Source: Thozetella sp. PMI_491 (Eukaryota; Ascomycota; Sordariomycetes; Chaetosphaeriales; Chaetosphaeriaceae). From it: 64,000 nt of DNA. This document shows positions 34,427 through 45,702 of the stretch, one piece after another (within the stretch, counting starts at the first letter, position 1; every line of letters begins with the position of its first letter). The notes beneath the pieces are model-generated. The model ran no database searches, was not told the DNA's origin, and was given only the letters and a program-made list of their open reading frames with translations. Made by a program: the position numbers and the translations under genes. The stretch covers positions 1 to 64,000 of the forward strand of contig MU270078.1 of NCBI GenBank assembly GCA_021432635.1, written 5' to 3'.

Positions 34427-35174
34427 TCATAACAAGAGACCCTTCTGCACATCACCTATGGCTGGGGCTGGGAGTTTGTTGGGATCTAAATTCTTCGCCG
34501 CCAGTTTTGCTGCTTTAACGTCTACGCCTAGTTTCTCGAACAGCCGCTCGAGGATTAGATAGCGCTTGATAGCGAGACCGACATACTCGAGGTTGAGTTC
34601 TTGGGCCCGATGCTTGATGATAGCCTCGTAAGCGCCGGCTAGGGTGCGCAGGTCGGCAGAATCATGAAACTTGGCCCTCGTAGCTGCTGCGCGAAGCTTG
34701 CCCTTGAAGAGATAAAAGGGGTCGAGGAAGAGGGATGTCCCTTCACCAAGGACGAGCCCTTTGATATTCCAAGCCGTGCTTGTGATGCCGTGCATCGAGA
34801 ATTGGGAGCCTATAGGGGTGTTTTAGCATATACTGAACAGTTGTAATCCAATCGGACAGTCGCCATGACTTACCTGGAAACTGTTCGCAAAAGATCTCGA
34901 CCAGCACGGCGTTAGCCCTGTCGGGACGTTCTGACCATAAAAATGCAACATAGTCCTGTCTAGTCTGAGGGATAGCTTCGAATCCCTCTTTCTTGTCAAG
35001 AACATGTAAGATCTGTTCTTTCGAACTCGAGGCAAGACAATCGATATCCTTGCTCTCCCGAACACCGCCCATGACGCCTACCGCGAAGCCGCCAAAGATG
35101 CCAAAGTTGATGCCCTCACGGGATAGGACCCGGTGGAGTGCAATAGCAGCATCGTTCAGCCGCTCTGTAATCAT
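34427..35174 (-). CDS. Nucleotidyltransferase-fold protein (NTase-1)
   Basis: Exon 1 (34874-35174) and exon 2 (34427-34809) join in phase 1 over a 64-nt intron, giving about 227 residues. The N-terminal half has IFGGFAVGVMGGVRESKDIDC, i.e. the G-G-x-A/V...R-x-S/T-x-D-x-D core of minimal nucleotidyltransferases, with VLVEIF as the likely third acidic strand. The C-terminal half (from FLDPFYLFKGKL) is helical, as in AbiEii-like and fungal relatives. Such proteins transfer a nucleotide to RNA, protein or a small molecule, but many fungal family members are uncharacterised. The three acidic positions look intact. It is followed on the same strand by a second NTase-fold gene 580 bp upstream and by a phosphoesterase. 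The island has no obvious link to polyketide chemistry. Confidence 0.75.
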
Positions 35175-35756
35175 TTTATGGCGGCTCCTTGATCGTTATG
35201 AACGAGAAGAGCCCTTGCGCGATAGCTCGTCCGAGATGATTTCAATTTCAATACAGAGAGTCCTTTGACTAGATCACGCGAGACAATGTCTACGCCTTGA
35301 CTGCTTCATGTTTATATATGTGCGGAGGTAGCGGGTCCTAGAGACAAAAGTCCCTGTTGGTTGTGAATTTGTATCGCTAACCGCTGACCTTGCCCAGGTA
35401 CCCTCCGGCCCGTGGGCAGTGGCCAGTTCCCCGGCCGGCCGTGTGGTCGGCGTTGCAACTGTTGGGCTATTAAAAGATGAATTTATTATCAAAGAACCAA
35501 CACGCCAAAGATGAGTGGTCCAAGATGATCTGAAGAAATTGACGTTTTAGATTGCCCTGGCCACTCGTACCCTACATGTACAGAGGCGGCCGCCCAGGTG
35601 CTCATCTCTTTGTCCAGGCTCCGGTAAGCAGTCGGATATTGTAGAGTTTGGCTCACTTGAACAGACACCCAGCTGAAGCACGAGACGCAGCGATCATGAA
35701 GTCTATCTCTGTGAACTGAAGGGCTCCCGCAGTGAGATAACATAATTGAACTTAAG
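35175..35756. other. Intergenic region between two NTase-fold genes
   Basis: 582 bp between the NTase-1 start and the NTase-2 stop. It contains short ORFs only. It should carry the NTase-1 promoter. Confidence 0.5.
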
Positions 35757-36515
35757 CTATTCATATCCTGGAATCTGTTTAAGAAATGCTGCCTCTTCCT
35801 CGTCCTTGACAAAGCAAGTGATTAAATTTCCGTTGAAGTCATCCATCCTTGATTTCTTTCCATCTACCAGACTCGTGATCAGACCCAGCGCTTCGCGATC
35901 GGTTTTGTCCAGGTTTTTGCTGCACCAAGATTGGTCCAAGTCCATGCCATCGACGAGCTGCTCAGTAGCTATCATGGCTGCGTCATCCTCCGTATCCAGA
36001 TATCGGCGGGCTAGCCCCTTCAGGAGTGCAGCGAGCCGAGGTAGGGGGATATCCGGTACAGCGTGGGCCGGAAGCATGTCAAGGATGTGCCGACTTAGAA
36101 ACGCATCTCGACCTACTGGCTGCTCCACGAGATTTTTTGAAATGGGATCCAGTCCGAGTTGCGAAGCGGGCAGAATCAGGACGTGCTGTACCGGTGAGCC
36201 CTGCGTTGTTCGTAAGCGAGGAAGGCCTCGTTTGTATTCGGTGTAGTTATTGAATGATTCGAGCTCACAGGGCTCGAACTGGCCTGTGGAGCACAGGACC
36301 CTGGCAGCCTCGGACACCGATGTTTTTGGTACATATATTTCGATGTCCTGGCACATCCATTAGCACGGCTCTAGTTCACCCCGGGGCTTGACTGCGCTCA
36401 CGTGGCAAACGCGGGGCACGTTGTAGTAGGTCAGAGCGAGTTCCCCAGCGACACAGACGGCGATAGACTGATGCTGTAAACCGCGGATAGCGGCTTTGAT
36501 CGGAGACGGATCCAT
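35757..36515 (-). CDS. Nucleotidyltransferase-fold-like protein (NTase-2)
   Basis: Exon 1 (36402-36515) and exon 2 (35757-36347) join in phase 0 over a 54-nt intron with GTGAGC, a GTGCTAATG branch point and CCAG, giving about 234 residues. The junction yields NVPRVCHDIEIYVPKTS, where D-x-E fits the acidic pair of an NTase core, preceded by the helix-like VCVAGELALTYYNVPRVC in place of the usual Gly-Gly loop. The remainder is helical, with no second motif that I recognise. Similarity to NTase-1 is at the level of order and fold pattern, not close identity. The Gly-Gly motif reads AGELA here, so activity may be altered or lost. A single-exon model starting at 36356 would miss the first 38 residues. 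Confidence 0.65.
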
Positions 36516-36953
36516 AGCAACCCCCGTTGATGCATGCGATCGCGAAACTCGAAAAATTGGAGAGTGTTGGAGCTGGGGCGATCACATTAGGAGACAATTT
36601 CTTTATGGCTCTAATGAGCGGCCTGCTGGGTTGTGGATCCACAAAAGTGCGCTGTCCAATTTGTGAACGGCGGCCTGGTTCGGGGCCTGTTGGCCATTGT
36701 TGGCCAGGTTATATGTTTCTCTAAGCGCGCGCTCGGTGTCTCCAACACACGTGATTGGGGGCTGCAACACTTCGCCGCGGTAGCTACTACGGGCAATGGA
36801 AGCCGCCTATATACACTATATATTATACTTTTGACGATACGTTTTGCCCGGTAGTCGACGTCCTGTGTTCTGTCGCGCGCAAACACCAGTCGAGTTCTTT
36901 ACCCCGCTTGCCTACGACCATCCCTGCCGAAGCCCAACGCTGCAACATCAGCC
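36516..36953. promoter_or_regulatory. Divergent promoter region, NTase-2 / phosphoesterase
   Basis: 438 bp between the divergent starts of NTase-2 and the phosphoesterase. TATATA-like sequence at 36808-36832 (ctatatacactatatatta) lies about 130 bp upstream of the phosphoesterase ATG and may be its core promoter. Confidence 0.5.
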
Positions 36954-37784
36954 ATGAAGTCGCTTGGTAAACTGGTTTCCAAATTGCGGGGCCATCCGGA
37001 AGTTCAGCTTCTCTCCGATCTGCATCTCGAGGTCGGACAGCAGTATTCGTCATTCACTATCCCTCGATCCGCCCCCTTTCTGCTTCTGGCTGGCGACATT
37101 GGCCGCCTTATCGACTACGACCAATACCTGTCCTTCCTGCAGCAGCAAGTCGCCAATTACAAAGTCATTTTCCTCGTGCTGGGAAACCACGAGTTCTATG
37201 AGACTGACTATGACTCCGGCCTGGCGAAGGCACAAGCACTCGTCGCGGAGCCCTCACTTCGAGGCAAGGTCGTGCTACTGCACAAGACCCGGTGGGACGA
37301 TCCAAATTCCAACTTCACCATCCTGGGCTGCACACTCTGGTCAGCCATAGCAGACTCCGCACGCGACATTGTGCGCGCCAAGGTCAAGGACTTCAAGAAG
37401 ATCACGGACTGGAGTGTGGAGAAGCACAACGCACTGCACGCAGATGAGGTTGCCTGGCTGAAGAGAGAGCTGCAGGAAACACGTGGAAGGGACGTTCTCA
37501 TCGCGACGCATCACGCGCCGTCCTTGCAGGGTACCTCGAGCCCACAACATGTGGATAACCCCTGGACCTCAGCATTCGCTACGGATGTGCTTCAGCAGGG
37601 TACGTGGGAGGGTGTGGGAGTCTGGGCGTTTGGCCACACACATTTTTCGGCTGACTTTATGTGTCGCGGAGTGAGAATCGTGTCCAACCAGCGCGGATAT
37701 ATCCTTCCGGGAGATGCGGGGCAACAGCAAAAGGGCGCAAGAAAGAAGGGAGACTTTGATCCGGCTATGGTAGTCATTGTATGA
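36954..37784 (+). CDS. Calcineurin-like metallophosphoesterase
   Basis: A complete intronless frame of 276 residues. All classical metal motifs are visible in order: SDLHLE (D-x-H), LLAGDIGR (GD), LGNHEFYE (GNHE), IATHHAPS (H) and FGHTHFS (GHxH). The family hydrolyses phosphomonoesters, phosphodiesters or nucleotides with a dinuclear metal centre; the small, single-domain type found in ascomycetes is mostly uncharacterised. No signal peptide or membrane segment is seen, so it should be cytosolic. The start at 36954 is preceded by a short leader, and the frame begins MKSLGKLVSKL. It is divergent from the NTase-2 gene and could be functionally coupled to the NTases by nucleotide chemistry; this is inference from position. 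Confidence 0.93.
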   Translation: MKSLGKLVSKLRGHPEVQLLSDLHLEVGQQYSSFTIPRSAPFLLLAGDIGRLIDYDQYLSFLQQQVANYKVIFLVLGNHEFYETDYDSGLAKAQALVAEPSLRGKVVLLHKTRWDDPNSNFTILGCTLWSAIADSARDIVRAKVKDFKKITDWSVEKHNALHADEVAWLKRELQETRGRDVLIATHHAPSLQGTSSPQHVDNPWTSAFATDVLQQGTWEGVGVWAFGHTHFSADFMCRGVRIVSNQRGYILPGDAGQQQKGARKKGDFDPAMVVIV

Positions 37785-38574
37785 TGCGCTCGACTATGGA
37801 TATTCTTTAGGGATTATTATTACTTCCTGTTTTATCATATTGGCGTTGATAGCGTAGACTAGGTATAGCCCCCGTGGTTGGATTATGATATTGCGTCGTC
37901 CTTATATTTAGATCACACCTCCTGGTTACCTACTCCAACGGCATTGAATAAAGTTGAGTGGTAAGAAATGACCATATCTAAAGACCTTGAAACCAACTCG
38001 TATCCCTTCGGCCCTTTGCTATAATTTGTTTAGCTAATACATGCAGAAACCATACCATAGCATGTCATGTGGCGTATATCTTTGACGGATAGCTTTCAAT
38101 TTGGACCAGGGCAACAATTCCGAAGCTGCTCCAGCCAAGCATCTGGAGGAATTCGTACCAATCATAATCGCGGCATTCCACGTCTCCAGGTCGTTGTTCG
38201 GTACCTCTTGACTCGCCATCTTCAGGGGACATTGGCTAGTTTTCACTTGGACGCATAGGTCCAACAAGGACCTAGTATAGCGAGGTCTCAATTACCGCTC
38301 ACGGCGTGTGAATAGCGATAAAACGTAGGACAGTTAATAGGGAAAGAGGAGAGGCACCGGTTTGTGTAAAGAGGGAGAGCGTTAACGGAGTGATTGCGGC
38401 AACGAAAATATTTGGCCGAGGACCTTGAGCTCTAAATATAAGTTCTAAGCGATAGTTGTCCTTTAATAGTATTGTATACGGAATTTTAGGTGCCTTGTTA
38501 CAAATTCTCTTGTATGTTGTATTTTATTCGCAATATATAGAGCTTCGAACTGGACATCTATTTGGATCAGAGAC
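37785..38574. other. Convergent intergenic region, no gene seen
   Basis: 790 bp between the convergent phosphoesterase and glycosyltransferase 3' ends. An 85-residue minus-strand ORF (38034-38291) has no recognisable content and no homologous look. The region is A/T-rich around 38440-38540. Confidence 0.5.
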
Positions 38575-40573
38575 TTACTCCTCTATACTATGTGGAACTT
38601 TGGTATTATTTTCCCACTGCGTTGCGATATAGTCGTGCAGCTTTGATTCAGAACCTGAATTCTGCCTTTGGTATTGCAGGTAAGTCTCTAGATCAAAACA
38701 GGATTGTGCTTCAGCCGCTTGACAGGCAGAGTCTTTCACAGGAGCTTTCGTGCCTGGCTTTGAAGGGAGTTTATCGCCCATGATGCCCCCAGATATTAGA
38801 CTGAAACTCGTACTTGCAAGCAAGTAGACAAGACTCGCAAGATAGCTGACGACCAAGGCAGTTAGGTATATGGGCAACTTCGGGCTTGTCGTCTGACGAG
38901 TCCAATCGACATGGGGAAATAGTTCCAACTCGGTCCAGGACAGAGAACCATGTGCCACCAGAGAGGCAGCGGCCACGCCAGATAGAGGTTTCCCGGAAGT
39001 TCGGTGCCTCCAGCGAGCTTGAAGGGTTGGCAGCAAACTGCATGTCGGACTTTTTGTTGTGGTGGACCGCAAATTTTCCACAATGAGGTCGGCTGCAGTG
39101 GCTCCACCGTCGGCATCGGCCGCGAGTCGTCGGGCCATCTCTGCGCATTGGTTTTGATACTGACCAAACAGGAGCTCCCGCAGTGCCACTACAAGACAGT
39201 CTTCTTTTATGCTGCGGTGGTTCAAGGGGGGTGGCCCCAGTCCATGCCGGTGCACCTGGGCGGCCCAGAAATGCTGGTCTAAGAAGAGCGGCACAATCAA
39301 CATGGGCACTCCGGCACGCAACCCGGCCGCCATGTGGCCGGCTCCGCCGTGGTGGATGAAACCTTGGACTCGTTGGAGGAGCCACCCATGAGGAACTCTG
39401 TCTATGAAGAACAGAGCCTTGTCGCTGGTACCTGTGATCTGTTGCCTGGCTGCCTTAGTCCAGGCTCCGCATACGACCGCCGAGACGCCCATCCGGTTCA
39501 CAGCCGCCGAGATTGCACCTAAAAAGTGCACTTCGTTGGGGATCTTAGCAGAGCCAAAAGAAATAGCAATTATAGGTCGAGATGTGAGAAGGAAGTCTTC
39601 TAAAGCCCGTGGCGGAGAGTAGTAGGTGCCATCATCGTTGCTGGTATAGCCGCCAATAGTTACGTTCTCGCCCCATTCCGAAGGACAGGGCACCAAGTGT
39701 CGGGACCACAAACAGACATGAGGGATCTTCAGCTTGGGAAGGTCTCTCACTGCCCAAAGCCAAGATACAGGTTTCAAGTGGAGTTCCTGTGAGCGAATGG
39801 CGTTCACGGAGGTTCCGAAAGCGATCCAGATGCTGTATTCCTCGTTAGTCTTGAGCTTGCTTGGAACGCCTTCAGGAAGACCCGGCTTTTGGGGGTCAAA
39901 GGGTTGAGACCGACATTAATTCTATAGAATAAGAAGATAGATAGTTTCTCAGCGCTCCTGGCTTGAATGATGGCTTCGTCATGGAAAGAGAAGATGGAAA
40001 TTCCCGAGTGGGCAAGACGGGCTGAACCGACACAAGAACAAGCGGGACGCGCAGCTTTTGAGCCACGTGAATGTGCAACATCGTGGGCAAGCTTGCCACG
40101 ATAATGTCTGCAACAAAAGGGCGAGCATTTTCCGGTAAGTCGTCGATGTTCTTCGTTTTAGCATCGCTATACGCGGTAGTTTGAGATGCGGATGCGGGAC
40201 GATGAGATATACTGGACACCCAATACTCTCGTAGCATGGCACAGTGGGCTTTCCATGTGTCGCCCAGACGAGCCTGTGTTAAGGATGCGGCGGAGGAGAA
40301 AAGCTCCGGATGCTCGTTCCATGAATCGGCATAGTCATTGGGATCGCCGCCAACAGAGTAAAATTCTAACCCATGGCTCTCCACTGCCTCTTGGTGTGAC
40401 GGATGCGTGGCGACCCGTAATCGGCACGGCAGCTTTCTCGTCAGATGGCGGGCAATACCTAGAAAGGCTTCAATGTCCCCTCGGCTGCCAATCACCATAA
40501 ACAAGACATTGGGCCGATTGATGGCTTGCGCCACTTGCTGGGGAATTTTGGAAGGTGGCGCTGAACTGGACAT
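38575..40573 (-). CDS. UDP-glycosyltransferase (family GT1, sterol-glucosyltransferase-like)
   Basis: Exon 1 (39915-40573) and exon 2 (38575-39832) join in phase 2 across an 82-nt intron (GTCGGT donor, ACTAACG branch point, TACAG acceptor), giving about 638 residues. The N-terminal domain starts NVLFMVIGSRGDIEAFLGIA, the glycosyltransferase family 28 acceptor-side motif. The C-terminal domain has the UDP-sugar site: FIHHGGAGHMAAGLRAGVP and VPLFLDQHFWAAQVHRHGLG, close to the signature of sterol 3-beta-glucosyltransferases. There are no GRAM/PH domains as in the long autophagy-type Atg26 proteins. A hydrophobic stretch (about residues 545-570, YLTALVVSYLASLVYLL) could anchor the C-terminus in a membrane. 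It should transfer glucose or a similar sugar to a hydroxyl of a lipophilic acceptor. Being near P450s, the acyltransferase and a secreted glycosidase, it probably glycosylates the pathway product. Confidence 0.92.
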
Positions 40574-41169
40574 TGGGTATGGTGCACTAGCGTTGACGGC
40601 CCCGTGTGATTGATGTGCTTCATAGCAGTAAATCTTCTATGCCTCCAGTATAATTTTGTTGGCAGCGGAAGTTCAATACTACACTTTACACCTTTTTCAC
40701 CATTCACCTGATAGCTATGGCCACGCCACCGGGCGGTGCTAGTCGAGATTCCTGTAACCTCCGTATAACACTCCCTTCGGGTCATCTTCTCGAGGGAATC
40801 TGACTGTTGAAGGATGCAAAAAGGTTTCATTCATCTGGGCCCTCAGCCGCCTGGCTCCACAGATACTTGTACGGTACTTTGCGTCAGCTAAGGTGTTCAT
40901 CGAAGCGGAGCATAATAACCGCGCTGTTTTCTGACTAATTGCTGATCCTTGCGACGGACTGTCGCGATTCGTATAGGATACAATTAAGGCCCGTTAATCG
41001 AACGAATAAGATAACCCGCAAAGAGGAGTGTGATAGCTAGTATGCTCACGGCAAATCCCCCATAGTTGTAAAAGCTTCTCGATGCCGATGTTCCTACCAC
41101 TCTACAACGAATACTTAGCTGCGACTGCTCATTCTTTCCAACACTTTCTTTACCCAAAAGTTCAGCATC
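40574..41169. promoter_or_regulatory. Divergent promoter region, glycosyltransferase / P450-2
   Basis: 596 bp between the divergent starts of the UGT and P450-2. Close spacing suggests coordinated expression. No convincing regulator site was recognised. Confidence 0.55.
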
Positions 41170-43036
41170 ATGATAGAGGGGTTACGAAGTTCGGCCGCAA
41201 TGGCGTATCTGACCTTTGGAGTAGCGTCTCTCGTCATGATGCTGGCGTTGAGATTTCTAAAATACATACTCCACCAGACTCCCAAGCTACAATTGGACTT
41301 GCCAGTAGTGGGCTTGCGTCCAGAGTTGTTTAGCAAAGCTCGGGCAGCACTTCGACAAGTAACGAATGGCGTAGCAACCTTGATGCAAGGATATGGCGAG
41401 GTGCGTGGCTCCAGTCTTACTCCCCAATTTGGATACCCCATGAAGGCAGCAGCTGACAAGAGACACAATAGCACTCCCGTCTAGGCCGGCCATTTCTGAT
41501 GTACGAATCAAGTTTTCAACAAGAGTTGCTCCTACCACCTGAGCATGTGAAATGGTTCGCGGAGCAAGCAGACTCGACTTTGTCTCACGCCGAGGTGCGG
41601 TTAGAACGGCATGCTATTCGATACCTACATGCCGGAGTTCACTACGAATCTACCAACTTATTTGTTGAAAAAGTCGTTCGTGACGGCCTGACAAAGAACC
41701 TAGACATTGTCCAGGCACCTATGCTGGAAGAGATACGCACCAGTCTGGATTCTGTTTTAACTTCAGGCTCACAAGCATGGACTACGTTGAATGTCCACGA
41801 GGCCATGCAAGAAGCCATCTCCCCCGTCATGGGTCGGATATTTTTTGGCCAACAGCTTTGCCGTGACGAAGACATGCTGTGCTCTTTCAGGCATTACTGC
41901 ACTGCTATGGGTCTTGGGATTGTTGTGGTCGGCCAGCTACCAAGCTTCCTCAAGAGAGTGTTCGTGCCTTTCTTCAACGTCCCACTGTGGTACTACCGCC
42001 GGAAAAGCCTCAATGCCCTGCAGCCCGTAGTAGAGCGTCAACTGCAGAAAATTTCCGAAAGCCATGCAAAGTCTGGAACGGAGGATCCATATGATTTCTT
42101 CCAACAATGCGCAAAGACGAGCGCGAGGCTGTTCTCTGCGAAACGAGACACCGCGGCCGACTCACGCACCTTGGCCGAATGGATAATGCTAGTTGTAAGA
42201 TCTATCTGCTTCTGCCCATGGTCTCAACCGCACGTTCAAGCACTCAAGACTCTGACATCACACATCCCTAGTGTTTTACCGGTCTTCTATCGCAGATTGT
42301 CCAAACCTCTAACCTCCTGTTGGACATTGCACACTGCTCCAAGACGGATCCGCAGCTCTATGAGGCTTTGCGCAAGGAAGCGGCTTCGGCCTTGCAAACT
42401 GAGGCGGATTGGAAGAACCCCGCCAGCTTCAAAAAACTACGATTGCTGGATAGCACCATACGAGAAAGTCTCCGGTGCCACCCAATTCTTGTCAAAGGTC
42501 TCACAAAACAGGTGGTGTCGCACGACGGCGTTAGGCTACCTGACGGCACACCACTTCCATACGGCACATGGTTAGGGATACCGGTATTGGGAGTGCACAT
42601 GGATGAACGCTTCTACCCAAATCCGCATCGTTTCGATCCCTACCGATTCATCCCCTCAACACCTAACACAACAGTTAGCACTGCCCTGGATGGACAGACC
42701 GAGGCTTCTGTTGCTCACCAGCTTGAGGCCGGCCGTCCGAGCGACATATACTTTGGCTTCGGCCATGGACGCCATTCTTGGTATGTCTTGTCAACTTTCT
42801 ATGTCTCGAAGTACAGTGGTGAAGCAATTTTACTTTGTTCATTTGTCTAACGTTTCCATAGCCCTGGCCGCTGGCTTGCCGTCTTGATGCTTAAAACCAT
42901 GACCGCCTATATTGTGCTAAACTATGAGATGGAGCCTATAGGTGAAGCTCCTAAGATGGAAACCATCGGCGACGCGTCTCTACCACCAAAGACAGGGACT
43001 ATTAGGATACGAAGGAGGTTGAATCAGGTTCTGTAG
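41170..43036 (+). CDS. Cytochrome P450 (P450-2)
   Basis: Four exons, 41170-41400, 41472-42194, 42296-42780 and 42862-43036, give about 537 residues. Membrane anchor at residues about 10-35. Junction 1 restores GYGEHSRLGRPFLM, typical of the B-helix region. Junction 2 restores WIMLVIVQTSNLLLDIAH, the helix I segment, with VQTSN in place of the usual A-G-x-D/H-T-T. Exon 3 holds ESLR (ExxR), FDPYRF and GFGHGRHS. Junction 3 splits the haem-ligand cysteine codon (TG|C) and completes GFGHGRHSCPGRWLA. The helix I and haem patterns resemble P450s of fungal indole-diterpene and meroterpenoid clusters. It probably catalyses hydroxylation or multi-step oxidation of a hydrophobic intermediate at the ER. 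An internal ATG at 41200 is possible but would shorten the anchor. Confidence 0.92.
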
Positions 43037-43859
43037 ACCATAATAGAGTTATATCGCGACGCTAAGGGGGACTTCTCAATAATAGCAATGTCAAGTACCA
43101 CCTCCACTAGTTATGCAAACACTACCAGCACATTCCTGAATCTCCTGTACATCACTCACGCCAGCAGAGGGGCTATCGCTGAACTGAGCGCTCGAACTCT
43201 CGGCTACTAACCACTTATCCCGTGGAAAGAAACCCCGAAATCTTGTAATCTTGGGAGGGTTTAGCGGTGGCGGTAGAATGTAGTAAATGTTGCGCGATAC
43301 AATACTTGTCGGTCCTCGCTTAACTTTATGCATCCATGGCAGCTCTTGCTTAATAGCTTTCATTGCAATTCATATGTAATTCTCATTTTCTGACGTCTAG
43401 GAATGCTTCTCGAGATCCCGGCGCTATTGATCGCCGAGGCGCGGGTGGCTCCGCCACGGGAGATCGACCATGATGACGTGATCATGATCATAACCTGTCA
43501 AGCCTGTAAAGAGCAACCTCCGGTAGGGTCAAGTATGTGGAGTTGATCCATGGACAGAGGAATGCATGATTGGAGAAGAGGCTTTGACAACAACTAACTA
43601 TAGTGAGACTCCGCTATCCCGGAATCTGACATTACAGGCTGTGGCAATCAAGCCCTATGCATATGAATCCTGGCGCGATCTTGCTAGCTATAGTTCGGCT
43701 GGTCGGCTTAATCCCGCTTCAAGATGCGTACAGAATATAGTTCTCTGTTTATTTAACATATAACAAGAGGGAACGAAACCACTGGAGGCTCAGCTACTAC
43801 TCAATGAGATATGTCATCTATCCACTACTTAGCCGGACTGACACCTACGATTCACCAAC
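43037..43859. other. Intergenic region, no gene seen
   Basis: 823 bp between P450-2 and the GH79 gene. It contains a perfect short palindrome GTGGCTCCGCCAC (about 43447-43459) and another, TGATCATGATCA (about 43480-43491). A 90-residue minus-strand ORF (43091-43363) is not supported. The GH79 promoter should lie at the right end. Confidence 0.5.
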
Positions 43860-45702
43860 ATGTGGCGCATAGCAGTTTTCCTTATCGCACTCATTGGCCT
43901 CGCGATTGCTGCACCAGAAGTCAACATCAAAGTCGCCCAGGCAGTCCCAAAAGATGCCAGCCAGATAGTCGACCAGTCTTTCCTCGGCTTCGCTACAGAG
44001 GCGGCGAGTTTCCCGAATTTTACCAACCTATTCTCCCAGAATCTATTCAATGTCTTCTATAATGCAACTGGAGCTCCCGTGATCTTTCGAGTTGGAGGCA
44101 CGTCCATGTAATCTTGGCTCCGGCCCTGGCTTTTATGAAGCGAACAACTAACGCCTTGAAGGGACCATAGCATCTTCGATTTATATCAAGAGGAAGACTG
44201 GCAGTTTCCAAAGAACAGAACCGACAACCTGCAGTCGAACATTACCTTTGGAAAGCACTGGTTTAGGGGGTTTCGGACATTAGAAAACATCAAATTCATG
44301 CTCCACGTCCCACTAGCTCGGCACAATCTCACAAACGCTGTTAAGTTCACGCGCCACTGTCTCAAAATTATGGGAACCTCGGAAAAGCTGCATGCTCTAG
44401 AGATTGGCAATGAAGTTGATGTGTACGCAAAGCAAGGTGCGCGCAGCAACCAGACGTGGGACCCAGCCCAGTACGCCCACGAGGTTAAAAACTACATGGA
44501 CCTCCTTACCAACAATGTTTCCAATGTCCCCAAGTCGGGAAGGATATTCCAACTCTATGACAAGGGTACCGAGATCGACTTTCCTACCAATGCAAACTGG
44601 ACCATGTAAGATTAAGCGCCGTCATGATCGCGCTGCAGAGCGAGCTGACTTCCCTAGAAATCATGTCTTGGGTAACCTTACTAAGGCGGTGGATATGACG
44701 AGAGTTAAGCAGATTGCGGAACACTAGTACGGAAGCCACCTGACCCTTCCTCGAGACTGTCTGTCTAAGTATACTCAGCTACCAAGCAAAAGGAAAACGA
44801 GGTGCGACTCTACAAGGTAAGCTCCTGCCGTCTCTGGGGAAGAGCAGTCATATCTCGGAGCTAACCCACCAAGGCACACTTCTAAACCACACAAATACGA
44901 CTTCTTTTATGCAAAATGAATTTCAACGCGAACTAAATGCCCTACCCAGCATGAGCGAGATCGATTTTGTTCTCAGCGAAGTTGGAAATACTCTCGGCAG
45001 CTCTGGCAACCATACGGCCGACCTGGAGCTTGCAGCGGGCCTCGGCGCTACGGTGTGGACCGTAGACTGGATGCTATATGCAATGAGCATGGTACGTATT
45101 TATATGTTCATTCCCCAATGTGTCCTCGGTCAATTCTATTCCCGGTTTCTAACGTGGCTTCCATTAAGAATGTCAAGCGAATTAACATGCAGATGGGCCG
45201 CACCTTCACCTTCGCGGCATGGCAGCCGAACGAAGTCAACAATGTGCTGCCGCATCTTCACGCCCCCTTCCACGGTCATGTGTTCGTGGCCAACTTCATC
45301 TCTGCCAGGGGCCAACTACAGGTTGCCCGCCTCAACTCGCCTTCCTCAGACGTGTCCGCTTATGCCGGGTACCATGGCGGACAACTAGCTAAAGTGGCGC
45401 TTCTGAACCTCGAGTTTTGGAAACAAGGATCGTCCTCAAAGCGACCGACCATGTCAGTTACAATCGACCTAGGGCTGGACTCGGACGTGAAGCAGGCAAC
45501 GGTACGCAAACTTTGGGGGCTAGACAGTGTTGCGCTAGACGGCGTCACCTGGGCCGGCACGACCTGGCCATATAATGCGACTGGCATGCCAGTTGTGGTC
45601 AGAAATGACACAGAGACCGTCGACGTGAAGAACGGGAAGGTGCTAGTTACCATTGAAGCTACCACCGCTGTACTAGTGGATTGGGGAGCGAGTACATACT
45701 AG
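43860..45702 (+). CDS. Secreted glycoside hydrolase family 79 (beta-glucuronidase-like)
   Basis: Six exons: 43860-44107, 44162-44605, 44658-44726, 44779-44816, 44874-45091 and 45169-45702, giving about 516 residues. Residues 1-18 (MWRIAVFLIALIGLAIAA) are a signal peptide. Junction 1 restores RVGGTSMDHSIFD. The acid/base glutamate is in ALEIGNEVD, the nucleophile glutamate in FVLSEVGNTLG. The C-terminal beta domain ends the protein (VLVDWGAST). The third intron is critical: without it the frame meets TAG at 44724. Using the GTACGG donor within that codon and TCAG at 44775-44778 gives IAEHYYQAKGKRGATLQ, which fits the family. Several N-glycosylation sequons fit secretion. GH79 enzymes release glucuronic acid or related sugars from glycans or glycosides. 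In this context it may trim the cluster product outside the cell, which is inference. Confidence 0.88.

Noticed and set aside
44724-44726. GH79 as a pseudogene because of an in-frame TAG
   Set aside because: A short intron beginning within that codon restores a family-like sequence in phase, and all downstream exons stay intact.
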